Assembly: GCF_029360705.1 (NCBI RefSeq)
Contig: NZ_JARKMX010000003.1
Location: 62,001 to 126,000, forward strand
Source: Paraflavitalea pollutisoli
GTDB lineage: Bacteria; Bacteroidota; Bacteroidia; Chitinophagales; Chitinophagaceae
DNA length: 64,000 nt
Reading direction: 5' to 3'
Shown: piece by piece, positions 1 to 7,782 of the stretch
How the letters are laid out: the number at the start of each line of letters is the position of its first letter
Numbering within the stretch: position 1 is the first letter of the stretch
The notes under the pieces: generated by a model
Databases searched by the model: none
What the model saw: only the letters and a program-made list of their open reading frames with translations
What the model was told of the DNA's origin: nothing
Translations under genes and position numbers: made by a program

Positions 1-84
1 ACACAAAAGATCCAGGCTACTTATGAACTGACCATTCCCGCGTGGAAGGATAGCCTGCAGCGTTGCCTGCAACGGTTGGCATAG
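1..84 (+). CDS. C-terminal end of an upstream gene (partial)
   Basis: Frame 1 is open from the window edge to a TAG at 82-84 and gives 27 residues ending in LQRCLQRLA. It lies 61 bp upstream of a glycosyltransferase on the same strand, so it may be the end of another gene of a glycan cluster. That is inference: the fragment has no diagnostic motif and is too short to identify. Confidence 0.4.
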   Translation, partial: TQKIQATYELTIPAWKDSLQRCLQRLA

Positions 85-145
85 GGGCGTGGTGTGACCA
101 GGCAGCCTGGTAAGCGCTGAATGGTAAACCCTAAAGTACGTACAC

Positions 146-1354
146 ATGAACCGACATTGCGATATCATCTGTTTTACCTTATCGAGATGGGACTCTGCCA
201 TTTCCTCTCCTGCATTGGCCCTGGCCATCGAGTTTGCCAAGAACAACCGGGTATTCTTCGTGGAGCACCCATTTTCCTGGAAGGACTATGCAGGCATGCG
301 TAAGGATCCGCAGATCGTAAAACGTAAACAGGCTTTACTGCGGGGAAAAGATATTTACAGCAACCCACCTTTCTTACCGGCCAACCTGACGGTGGTAACA
401 CCTCAACTCACCATTCCCGTCAACTTTTTGCCGCCGGGTGCCTTGTACAACGGCCTCTCAAAGATCAATGATAACATCGTGTTGAAATCGATTCGCCGGG
501 TGATTAAAGACTACCAGGTGAGGGAATTTGTGTACCTCAATTTCTTCGATCCTTATTTCGTGCGGTCATTGCCCGCCGATATCAAACCCATCTATTCGGT
601 GTACCAATCGATGGATGATATTACCCAGGTTGGCTATTCCAACCGCCACGGGAGTAAATTGGAGGAGGAGATCGTGCGTAACTTCGACTTCACGTTGTGC
701 ACTTCCAAAGAACTGACCAGGCTTAAAAGTGCCTTTTCTCCCAATACATACTTCCATCCCAACGCTGCTGATATTAGCGTATTCAACAAGGCGGCGCTGG
801 AGGTATTACCCAGGCCGAAAGAGTTGCAGGGCATCGATAAGCCCATCATCGGTTATACGGGGAGTATCGAGTATCGTTCGGACTTTGAATTGCTGAAGAA
901 GATCGCCGAGCAACACACCGATAAAATACTGTTTTTTGTAGGCCCTATTCAGGGCGATGAGCATAAGGCGGTGGGACTCGATAAAATGCCCAATGTGATC
1001 TTTGCAGGTCCGCGCAAGATCACCGAGCTACCCGATTACCTGCAGTACTTCGATTGTGTGATCATACCGTTCAAAAAGAATACACTGACCAGGAGCATTT
1101 ACCCGCTCAAGATCAATGAATACCTCGCCGCTGGCAAACCCGTGATCGCCACGCATTTTTCAGAAGACATTTATACCTTCCGCGATGTGGCCTATGTGGT
1201 AGATAGCCATGAGGAATTCCTGCAAACGATCGACAAGTCTATTGCCGAGAACAATGAAGAACGTAAACAGGCCCGGATGAAGGTGGCAGCTACCAATACC
1301 TGGACGGCGCGCGTAGATCAGTTCTGGCAGATCCTGGAGCGGGGTAAAAAATAG
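146..1354 (+). CDS. GT-B glycosyltransferase (family 1/4-like)
   Basis: This 402-residue cytoplasmic protein has the two-lobed layout of a GT-B glycosyltransferase. The N-terminal lobe begins with a hydrophobic strand and an SRWDS segment. The C-terminal lobe carries IIGYTGSIEYR, then PNVIFAGPRKITELPDYLQYFDCVIIPF, then PLKINEYLAAGKPVIA near residue 330, the usual donor-nucleotide loop of sugar-nucleotide-dependent transferases. The acceptor and sugar cannot be read from the sequence. The ATG at 146 starts directly at the first domain strand. Its TAG abuts the stop codon of the convergent gene with no base between them and no visible terminator. Confidence 0.85.
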   Translation: MNRHCDIICFTLSRWDSAISSPALALAIEFAKNNRVFFVEHPFSWKDYAGMRKDPQIVKRKQALLRGKDIYSNPPFLPANLTVVTPQLTIPVNFLPPGALYNGLSKINDNIVLKSIRRVIKDYQVREFVYLNFFDPYFVRSLPADIKPIYSVYQSMDDITQVGYSNRHGSKLEEEIVRNFDFTLCTSKELTRLKSAFSPNTYFHPNAADISVFNKAALEVLPRPKELQGIDKPIIGYTGSIEYRSDFELLKKIAEQHTDKILFFVGPIQGDEHKAVGLDKMPNVIFAGPRKITELPDYLQYFDCVIIPFKKNTLTRSIYPLKINEYLAAGKPVIATHFSEDIYTFRDVAYVVDSHEEFLQTIDKSIAENNEERKQARMKVAATNTWTARVDQFWQILERGKK

Positions 1355-2035
1355 CTATCGAATGGCTGTGATGGCGGTGCCGCCCTGTTTGCTTTGTGTT
1401 TTAACCACGCCAAAACCAGGGGCAAACCATTCTGTGCCCTCTACATTGACAGGTATGCCGATACCCATGGTCTTGATGGTGATGCGGCTTTTGTAGGTGA
1501 TCCGGAAACAATCCCAGGTGCCCGCTGTGGTGGTTACCGACTCCTGACCATCTACTTTTCGTTCATTGACGATTACCTGCACGCTTTGTTTCATGCCTTT
1601 GTTGTCAATCTCCAGGTTCATGGTGGCATCTTTCAATGGGTCGCCCGTTTTCATGCTGGCGGGATATTCCATGTATATATTATCAGCTTTGGCGTCGGCG
1701 GCCGCAAATTGCTCTTGTTGAGCAGCGGGTAAGATCATCTTGATGTCGACCATCATTACACCACCTGTGCATTGGATAACGCCTTTACCCTTCGCCAGGC
1801 TCTTTCCTTTCTTATCAAACATTTCGGAATTAAGGGTCGCTGTAACGGTGTTGCCGCCGTTCTTTACGTCGGATACGGCATATACCTGTTTACCATTCTC
1901 ATCGCCTTTCTTGTTGTAGATCGACATTTCAATGGTCTTGTTGTTTTGCAGGTAATAGAAGCTTTTACAATCCTGCGAATAACCTTGGGTAGCAAATGCG
2001 CCACAGAGGAGCAAAGGCAAGCCTGTCTTTTTCAT
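1355..2035 (-). CDS. Exported protein of unknown function (DUF3108/TapB-like)
   Basis: This 226-residue protein starts at the ATG at 2033-2035, which gives the signal peptide MKKTGLPLLLCGAFATQGYSQ; a longer reading from 2104 would bury that peptide. The mature part is beta-rich, with repeated short strands and a late segment GTWDCFRITYKSRITIKT followed by GTEWFAPGFGVVKTQ. That pattern resembles periplasmic DUF3108-type proteins, which are predicted beta-barrels of unknown role. The family call is from memory and is tentative. It lies downstream of the sigma/anti-sigma/Spy operon on the same strand, 131 bp away, so its regulation is probably separate. Confidence 0.75.
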   Translation of the reverse strand: MKKTGLPLLLCGAFATQGYSQDCKSFYYLQNNKTIEMSIYNKKGDENGKQVYAVSDVKNGGNTVTATLNSEMFDKKGKSLAKGKGVIQCTGGVMMVDIKMILPAAQQEQFAAADAKADNIYMEYPASMKTGDPLKDATMNLEIDNKGMKQSVQVIVNERKVDGQESVTTTAGTWDCFRITYKSRITIKTMGIGIPVNVEGTEWFAPGFGVVKTQSKQGGTAITAIR

Positions 2036-2166
2036 GATCGTTGTTTTTGCGGGTGTGTAAATAGCTGCAAAGTAACAAGTATGAAAAACGGCTCCCAATA
2101 CCATTTTCGTGGTAAGCCAACGGGTGCTTGCCGATGGAAGTAATAAATAGTAGTCGGTAAAAGCGC

Positions 2167-2697
2167 TTATTTTTTGGGCGCGGCAGAGTCTTTAGGATTT
2201 CCCGGCTTGCCGTTGTTGCGCCAGCCGCCGGTCATGCGGTTAACAATCTCTTTGGTGACGGTATCGAACTTGATGGTTTGTTCGGGTCGGCAGAGGGCGC
2301 GCACCTGTTGAAAATGCCTGAACGTGATGAGGTCCAGCTCTTTTTGGAGCAAAGCAATCTGCTCGGCTTTGTTATTGACGAGGGAATCGGCGGAGGCCGG
2401 CTCTTTCAGGAGATCAAAGAAGCGTTTTTTGCTGTTGCGAATGGAATCCCACAGCGGTTTCTGGCGGCTGACCAGGGTATCTCTCAATTTCCAGTATACG
2501 GTTTCCTGGTCTTTGTCGAGTTTGAGCTCGTTGACCATGAATTGTCCCATCCTTTTATTACGATCCGCTTCGCTCTGGTTTTTGCCAGGCGCATCATGGG
2601 GCTTCATCGACCAGAAGAAGGACAACGTAATGATATTGGTTACCAACAAGATCCCGACTAATAACAGTAACCATTTCTGCCTCGGAAATTTCGTCAT
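2167..2697 (-). CDS. Membrane-anchored Spy/CpxP-like periplasmic protein
   Basis: This 176-residue protein has one N-terminal membrane segment (WLLLLVGILLVTNIITLSFFW, about residues 9-29) and then a charged, mostly helical periplasmic part. The helices around FMVNELKLDKDQETVYWKLRDTL and LLQKELDLITFRHFQQVRALCRPEQ match the helical-hairpin layout of Spy/CpxP/CnrX proteins, which act as envelope chaperones or metal/stress sensors. A lysine/proline-rich tail ends the protein. Its ATG overlaps the stop of the upstream gene by four bases, so the two are translationally coupled. An envelope-stress role is inferred from family and operon context. Confidence 0.75.
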   Translation of the reverse strand: MTKFPRQKWLLLLVGILLVTNIITLSFFWSMKPHDAPGKNQSEADRNKRMGQFMVNELKLDKDQETVYWKLRDTLVSRQKPLWDSIRNSKKRFFDLLKEPASADSLVNNKAEQIALLQKELDLITFRHFQQVRALCRPEQTIKFDTVTKEIVNRMTGGWRNNGKPGNPKDSAAPKK

Positions 2698-3035
2698 GGT
2701 GCTACAGGGGTTTCATCATATACCGGGTACGAACCCATGGGGTATTCGGACGCCAGCAACTGCTGTTGCGTTGGCTCTGCTGGTACGGTCTTTTCCTGGT
2801 TCCACATTTCCATAATGGTGGTGGTATTCAGGATCAGGATCACAGCCGCCAGGCTCAGGGCCAGGGCCGGTCTGGTAAGCAGGCGTACCAATGGGCCGCC
2901 GGTGTTCTCCAATTCCCGTTCCATCCGGCCGCGGAGGCGGGTATAAAAGAAAGCAGGTGCTTTGGCGCGCTGAATTCCATCCAGGCTGCCAAGTACCTCG
3001 TCGATCTCTTTTGGATTGTTCGGTCTGGTTGACAT
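2694..3035 (-). CDS. Small membrane protein, probable anti-sigma factor
   Basis: This 113-residue protein has a cytosolic N-terminal part (about residues 1-48, with FFYTRLRGRMERELE), one membrane segment (ALALSLAAVILILNTTTIM, about 53-71) and a short C-terminal periplasmic tail. It sits 61 bp downstream of an ECF sigma gene and overlaps the next gene by four bases. That placement is typical of a single-pass anti-sigma factor that sequesters its cognate sigma. No zinc-binding HxxxCxxC motif is visible, so it is not a ZAS-type anti-sigma. The role is inferred from topology and position. Confidence 0.65.
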   Translation of the reverse strand: MSTRPNNPKEIDEVLGSLDGIQRAKAPAFFYTRLRGRMERELENTGGPLVRLLTRPALALSLAAVILILNTTTIMEMWNQEKTVPAEPTQQQLLASEYPMGSYPVYDETPVAP

Positions 3036-3096
3036 GTTATTGTAATTTAAGCAAACTATATAATTTGACGCCGTTCATGTAAAAAACCTGCGAATT

Positions 3097-3669
3097 TTAT
3101 CCCCCCTGCTGCATTTGTTTTTCCAGTATTTTCCGCAGATTTTGCCGTGCCCTGAAAAGCAAGGACTCTATCGCTGATACCGACAGTCCCATTACATCTG
3201 CAATCTCTTGATAACTAAGTTCTTCTGTTTTATGGAGGGTGAAAGCCATTTTCTGGTTCTCGGGTAGCTGGCCGATCGCTTTGAACAATAGGGTGGCCTG
3301 CTGCTTCCGGTCGAGTGAGACCCCGGGATGGTTGAAATCGACGGGATCGTGCAACAACTCATTGTCCGCTCCAAAAAGACTGGTTAAAAAGGCAAAACGT
3401 TTCTTACGTTTCTTACTGCGGATATGATCCAGTGCTTTGGTGGTGGTAATACGATACATCCAGGTGGATAGGCGGGCATCTCCTTTAAACTGGTCGATCG
3501 ATTTATATACCTGGATAAACACCTCTTGCGCAACATCTTCCGCGTCTGATTCATGCTGTACAACCCCAAGGGCGGTATTGTACACCATATCCTGGTAACT
3601 CTCTACCAATGTTTTGAAAGCCAGCTCATCACCCTGCCGGAGTAGTTGTATCAATTCCTGTTCGTTCAA
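3097..3669 (-). CDS. ECF RNA polymerase sigma factor
   Basis: This 190-residue protein has region 2 at about residues 20-88 (DMVYNTALGVVQ, DAEDVAQEVFIQVYKSI, and STWMYRITTTKALDHIRSKK, the -10-recognition helix) and region 4 at about 130-182 (ENQKMAFTLHKTEELSYQEIADVMGLS, then SAIESLLFRARQNLRK, the -35-recognising helix-turn-helix). Region 3 is absent, as usual for group 4 (ECF) sigmas. The length is normal. It is the first gene of a three-gene operon with a probable anti-sigma factor and a Spy-like protein, so it probably drives an envelope-stress regulon. The inducing signal is not visible. Confidence 0.92.
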   Translation of the reverse strand: MNEQELIQLLRQGDELAFKTLVESYQDMVYNTALGVVQHESDAEDVAQEVFIQVYKSIDQFKGDARLSTWMYRITTTKALDHIRSKKRKKRFAFLTSLFGADNELLHDPVDFNHPGVSLDRKQQATLLFKAIGQLPENQKMAFTLHKTEELSYQEIADVMGLSVSAIESLLFRARQNLRKILEKQMQQGG

Positions 3670-3795
3670 TCAATAGACCGATTAGAGTTTGGCGCTACAA
3701 CTTACGAAATCCTTCTTAATTTAAAAGAGGAACCCTTCATAAACTTGCCTGCCACCGGCTTCATTAACAAGCTTTTGAACTTTTGCAGTGGTTTC

Positions 3796-3844
3796 CCTGC
3801 CTGCAAGGGGCGATGGATGCGGCAAACGACCCCCTGCAGGCAGG
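3796..3844. repeat. Long stem-loop between doxX-like and sigma genes
   Basis: CCTGCCTGCA (3796-3805) is the exact reverse complement of TGCAGGCAGG (3835-3844), and the stem can extend inward through GGGG/CCCC. It lies just past the stop of the DoxX gene. No U tract follows on either strand, so it is not a standard intrinsic terminator. It could protect or process the 3' end of the message. Confidence 0.6.
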
Positions 3845-3850
3845 TAATAC

Positions 3851-4252
3851 CTATTTACGGCGCATAGCCTTATCGACCGCGTAGGTGTTCAAGGGCAGGT
3901 AGGAGAGTAGCACAGCGAGTAACAACAAATGGATCAGCTGCGATGGGATCGCTCCCCAATCTTCGATCAGCGTAGTACCCAGGAGCAGCAGCAACATGGT
4001 GACAGCGCCTGCCGCTAAAGCAAAGCGGGTAAACAGGCCCAGCAGCAACAGCAAGCCAATGGCAAACTCTGCAATGGGCAAGGCGTAACTGAACGGCAAT
4101 ACCAGGGCTTCGGGTAACATCGATTTCGCAAATTGTCCCGTCATCCATTTACTAAAGCCGGGCAGTTTGGGCAAGCGCACCAGTCCATGTCCAAACAGGC
4201 TTACACCAATTCCAAGACGAAGCAGTAAAAAACTAACTGTGTTATTGATCAT
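3851..4252 (-). CDS. DoxX family membrane protein
   Basis: This 133-residue protein is strongly hydrophobic with about four membrane segments. It opens with LLLRLGIGVSLFGHGLVRLPKLPGF, the usual first helix and loop of the DoxX family, followed by FAIGLLLLLGLFTRFA. DoxX-type proteins are small integral membrane proteins, often next to redox enzymes. Here the gene begins 12 bp after an NADPH:quinone-type oxidoreductase, so the two form an operon. The ATG at 4252 is preferred over a TTG at 4261 that adds only three residues. Confidence 0.85.
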   Translation of the reverse strand: MINNTVSFLLLRLGIGVSLFGHGLVRLPKLPGFSKWMTGQFAKSMLPEALVLPFSYALPIAEFAIGLLLLLGLFTRFALAAGAVTMLLLLLGTTLIEDWGAIPSQLIHLLLLAVLLSYLPLNTYAVDKAMRRK

Positions 4253-4264
4253 GACCGGCAATGT

Positions 4265-5218
4265 TTAATCATTTGACGAAAAGCTTACAACAATCTTGCC
4301 CCTGGTTCTTCCCGATTCTACCGCGAGGTGGGCATCAGGAAGCGCTTCGAATGAAAATACCTGTGCTACATGCGGGCGCAGGACGTTGTTGGCCAATAGT
4401 TCGGCGATGGCCTGCATATCTGCCTCACTTGGCGCAACCATGAAAAAAAATCCATTAACACCCATGGCTGCCGCCTTTTCTTTCACCAGGTCGGCAAATG
4501 CGGATACGATGGACAACATGATGCCGCCTTTCCGGACCACCCCAAAACTGCGTTCGATGTTGTCTCCACCGAGCGGGTCCAGTACCAGGTCGTATTCGCT
4601 GCCTGCTGCGTCAAGTGGCTGCAGGTGATAATCGATGTGCTTATCGGCGCCGAGGCTCAGTACAAAGTCTTTATTGGCGGCTGAGGATGTGCCGGTCACC
4701 ACAGCGCCAAGGTGTTTGGCGATCTGAACGGCAAAATGCCCAACGCCACCAGCCGCAGCCTGTATGAGTATCTGCTGGCCGGGTTTTACCTTGGCCTGGT
4801 GTACAAGACCCTGCCAGGCCGTGAGCGCTGCCAGGGTAGCGGCTGCCGCTTCCTCAAAACTGATATTGGCGGGCTTAAGGGCCAGGTGGCTGGCGGGTGC
4901 CGCTACATATTCGGCATAGGCATTGCCCAGCCCAGGAAAATTGACCATACCAAACACCGGATCTCCTGTTTTAAAGCGGGTTACCTGCTTACCCACCTGC
5001 TCTACCGTACCGGCAATATCCCACCCAAGTACTACCGGTAGCTGGTCTTTGTAACGATTGGCCATGCCCCGTCCTGCGCGCGTTTTTGCATCTACCGGGT
5101 TGATACTTAATGCCTTCACTTTTACCAATACTTCGTGGTCTTGTATGGCCGGAATAGGCAGTTCCTGAACTTTCAATTGGTCTATACCTCCAAAATCTTG
5201 TAATACAATTGCTTTCAT
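4265..5218 (-). CDS. NAD(P)-dependent quinone-oxidoreductase-type enzyme (MDR superfamily)
   Basis: This 317-residue protein is a medium-chain dehydrogenase/reductase. The GroES-like N-terminal domain contains VKVKALSINPVDAKTRAG and LPVVLGWDIAGTVEQVG. The nucleotide-binding domain contains QAAAGGVGHFAVQIAKHLGA (about residues 152-171), the AxxGGVG variant of the Rossmann loop found in zinc-independent quinone oxidoreductases, with no cysteine cluster for structural zinc. It probably reduces quinones or alpha,beta-unsaturated carbonyls with NADPH. It is transcribed divergently from an AraC regulator 59 bp away, which probably controls it together with the downstream doxX-like gene. Confidence 0.9.
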   Translation of the reverse strand: MKAIVLQDFGGIDQLKVQELPIPAIQDHEVLVKVKALSINPVDAKTRAGRGMANRYKDQLPVVLGWDIAGTVEQVGKQVTRFKTGDPVFGMVNFPGLGNAYAEYVAAPASHLALKPANISFEEAAAATLAALTAWQGLVHQAKVKPGQQILIQAAAGGVGHFAVQIAKHLGAVVTGTSSAANKDFVLSLGADKHIDYHLQPLDAAGSEYDLVLDPLGGDNIERSFGVVRKGGIMLSIVSAFADLVKEKAAAMGVNGFFFMVAPSEADMQAIAELLANNVLRPHVAQVFSFEALPDAHLAVESGRTRGKIVVSFSSND

Positions 5219-5277
5219 GTGCTATGATTTAATAACACAAAATTGCATCAAAGGGTGTTGGTCGCTCTTGTACAATT

Positions 5278-6147
5278 ATGGGATTCTACAGTACTTTTGC
5301 CAGTGTGGAAAGAAAGAATATCTATCAGCCTTTCGAGGTGGAGTACAAGGAAATGAATGAATGCCCGATGGCCCCGCACCGGCACAATTTCTTCGAGATG
5401 GTCTTCATTCTTGACGGTACCGGTGTGCAGTGCATCAATGAAAACAAATTCAACTACCGGGCTGATCAGCTGTTTCTGCTGATGCCGCAGGATTGCCATT
5501 CTTTTGAAGTAAAGACGACCACCAAATTCTTCTTTATACGGTTCAGTAATATCTACCTGCAGGCGCAGCACAAAGAATGGGTGCAGAAGCTGGAATTCAT
5601 TTTCGAAAACAACAATCACCTGCCTGGCTGCATTCTGAAGAATACCAGCGATAAGCAACTGGTGCGATCGCTGGTAGAAGCGATCATTCGCGAGCAGGTC
5701 AACCAACAGGCTTATCACCTCGACCTGGTTCAGCAACTGATCAACACGATGATCACGGTAGTGGCACGCAATATCACTTTTTCGACGCCGGTAAAGTTGC
5801 GCGGGAAAGCGGTGAATACGACCTCGCTCGATATGGTACATTATATTCATCAGCATATCTACGAGCCAGAGAAACTGAAGGCCGAAGTGATGGCCCATCG
5901 TTTCAGTATTTCACCAGCATATATCAGCGAGTACTTTAAAACGCATACGGGTGAAAACCTGCAGCAGTACATCATACAGTATCGGCTGAAGCTGGTGGAG
6001 ATCAGGCTTCGCCACAGTGACCTGCGCATGAACGAGATTGCTTTCGAGCTCGGCTTTACCGACGAAAGTCACCTGAACAGGATGTTCCGGAAGTATAACG
6101 GTCAATCACCTTCGGAATACCGTCGGGCGGTAAAGGCGACTGCCTGA
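5278..6147 (+). CDS. AraC family transcriptional regulator
   Basis: This 289-residue protein has an N-terminal cupin-type sensing domain (PHRHNFFEMVFILDGTGVQCIN, about residues 30-51, with the metal- or ligand-pocket histidines) and a C-terminal double helix-turn-helix (about 190-285: LKAEVMAHRFSISPAYISEYFKTHTGEN and RMNEIAFELGFTDESHLNRMFRKYNGQSPSEYR). The second part matches the AraC/XylS signature almost residue by residue. It is divergent from the oxidoreductase/DoxX operon across a 59-bp gap, a typical regulator-target arrangement. The ligand is unknown. Confidence 0.93.
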   Translation: MGFYSTFASVERKNIYQPFEVEYKEMNECPMAPHRHNFFEMVFILDGTGVQCINENKFNYRADQLFLLMPQDCHSFEVKTTTKFFFIRFSNIYLQAQHKEWVQKLEFIFENNNHLPGCILKNTSDKQLVRSLVEAIIREQVNQQAYHLDLVQQLINTMITVVARNITFSTPVKLRGKAVNTTSLDMVHYIHQHIYEPEKLKAEVMAHRFSISPAYISEYFKTHTGENLQQYIIQYRLKLVEIRLRHSDLRMNEIAFELGFTDESHLNRMFRKYNGQSPSEYRRAVKATA

Positions 6148-6196
6148 CACCACAGCACGTCTTCGATAGCAGCAGTTTCCCTCCAGTGAAGAAAAT

Positions 6197-6225
6197 AAAA
6201 AAGCCGCTCCCAGGTTGGAAGCGGC
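6197..6225 (-). terminator. Intrinsic terminator of the IPT/kelch lipoprotein operon
   Basis: Read on the minus strand, GCCGCT at 6225-6220 pairs with AGCGGC at 6208-6203, followed by a U tract (the A run at 6197-6202). It lies 21 bp past the stop of the lipoprotein gene ending at 6246. On the plus strand it may also stop read-through from the araC-type gene. Confidence 0.75.
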
Positions 6226-6245
6226 CCCTGTTATGAAACCCCGTC

Positions 6246-7751
6246 CTACAATTTGAATTCATAGAGATGGCCAGCTCCGGTCCATCCATAGATGGTACGG
6301 ACGCCATTGATCGTAAGCGTGCCTACTCCCTTGATAGCTGGCTGTTGATCGCCGCCGGCAACGACCCGCCAGCTACCCCCGGCTGCATCCGGTGTATATT
6401 CCCATACATTTTTATTGATCACGAAATAACCTTTGTTGCCAATGGTGAAGCTGGCTGTGCTGCCGGATGGAATGTCCTGCGGCATATCGGGGATCCGAGT
6501 TAGCTGTCCCCCTTCGGTGTATTTCAGCATGGCCAGGCGTGGCTTGTTGAGTTCCGGCAGCGCTCTGCCGATGATCACCTCATTGCCCAATACAAATGCA
6601 TTGCCCGAATTCAGTTCCTGCAAATTATGGGTGGCTTTGAGTGTCCAGCTGCCGAGGTTATTATTGCCTGCCGGATCAAATTCGTACAGGTTTTTGTTGC
6701 CGCTGCCAAAGCCCACATAGATCCTGTTATTCAGGACAAAGGAGATGGTATTGGGCGCGGGATGCGGAAAGTCGGTAAGTTGCCGGGCAGATCCATCGGC
6801 CGGGTTGAATTCCCACCAATGGGGCGTACCCTGGTTACCCTTAAAGCCAGTACCCAGATACACGCGATCGTTGTGCACGATAGCGGTCGCCATACTTAAA
6901 CCGGCCGGCGCCATGGTTTGTGAGAATTTGTCGGTTAGCTGCCATCCCTTAGCCGGTTGTGCAGGATCATATACGGCATACAAAGAAGTCTGTTCTGAAG
7001 GAACAAGTCGTGTAAAACCCCAATACAGTTTGTTGCCGTGTACAAACGACAAGCCATCATGGAACACGCTGGCACCATTGGGCACCAGTTCGATCTGCTT
7101 ATCATCCCAACGAGCGGTAGCGCCCGTGCTGCTCACAGTAAATTCTTCGGGTGTTTGCAGGTTATATGGACCATTGATCACTTCAAACTTATGTTTGGAA
7201 AGTGAAGTATTGAGTGGAATGGAAATGGTGAGACTGGTATTGGTGCGATTGCTGATCGGGCATTCAACACCATTGATCTTTACCCGGGTGTTGAGTCCGA
7301 AATTGATACCGGTAATGGTGACGGAGGTACCGATAGGGCCGGTAGCAGGTGTGAAGCCGGCCAGTGAGATCATGTCGGGATCGATCACCAGGTCAGTGCT
7401 GGTAGTATCCTTGAGGCTGCCAGACTGAACGATCAGTTTTCCCGTTGTAGCATCCAACGGTACCCGTACGGTGAGTTGTGTAGTGGTGGCTGCGATCATC
7501 GGGCCACTGAAAATGTTGCCATTGAAAATAACCGAGTTATCGATGATGCTTTCTTTGAAGTTTTTACCCTGTATGATCACTTCTCCGCCGGGCATTATTT
7601 TGGCTGGCGAAAACGAGGTGATCTCGGGGGCTTTCGATCCGCCAGGTCTGTCAGGACCTGGATCAGGATTGGGTTTCACGGGGTCTTTACCACATCCTGT
7701 CAGGATGCTGGTCACTACTGCAATGGCTACTAATAATCTGCTCGTGCGCAT
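6246..7751 (-). CDS. IPT/TIG and kelch-repeat surface lipoprotein (copy 1)
   Basis: This 501-residue protein starts at the ATG at 7749-7751. The signal peptide ends at the lipobox LTGC (VVTSILTGCGKD), so it is a predicted lipoprotein. Two IPT/TIG immunoglobulin-like repeats follow (ITSFSPAKIMPGGEVIIQGKNF, then LAGFTPATGPIGTSVTITGINF, about residues 45-205). The second half has kelch-like blades (LYWGFTRLVPSEQ, RVYLGTGFKGNQG, RIYVGFGSGNKNLYEFDPAG, VIIGRALPE, GYFVINKNVWEYTPD), suggesting a beta-propeller. It probably binds a ligand at the cell surface; no catalytic motif is seen. Copy 2 lies 31 bp upstream and has the same architecture, a tandem duplication. Confidence 0.85.
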   Translation of the reverse strand: MRTSRLLVAIAVVTSILTGCGKDPVKPNPDPGPDRPGGSKAPEITSFSPAKIMPGGEVIIQGKNFKESIIDNSVIFNGNIFSGPMIAATTTQLTVRVPLDATTGKLIVQSGSLKDTTSTDLVIDPDMISLAGFTPATGPIGTSVTITGINFGLNTRVKINGVECPISNRTNTSLTISIPLNTSLSKHKFEVINGPYNLQTPEEFTVSSTGATARWDDKQIELVPNGASVFHDGLSFVHGNKLYWGFTRLVPSEQTSLYAVYDPAQPAKGWQLTDKFSQTMAPAGLSMATAIVHNDRVYLGTGFKGNQGTPHWWEFNPADGSARQLTDFPHPAPNTISFVLNNRIYVGFGSGNKNLYEFDPAGNNNLGSWTLKATHNLQELNSGNAFVLGNEVIIGRALPELNKPRLAMLKYTEGGQLTRIPDMPQDIPSGSTASFTIGNKGYFVINKNVWEYTPDAAGGSWRVVAGGDQQPAIKGVGTLTINGVRTIYGWTGAGHLYEFKL

Positions 7752-7782
7752 GGTTGATCGCTTTTGTTTTCCGATGGTTGTA

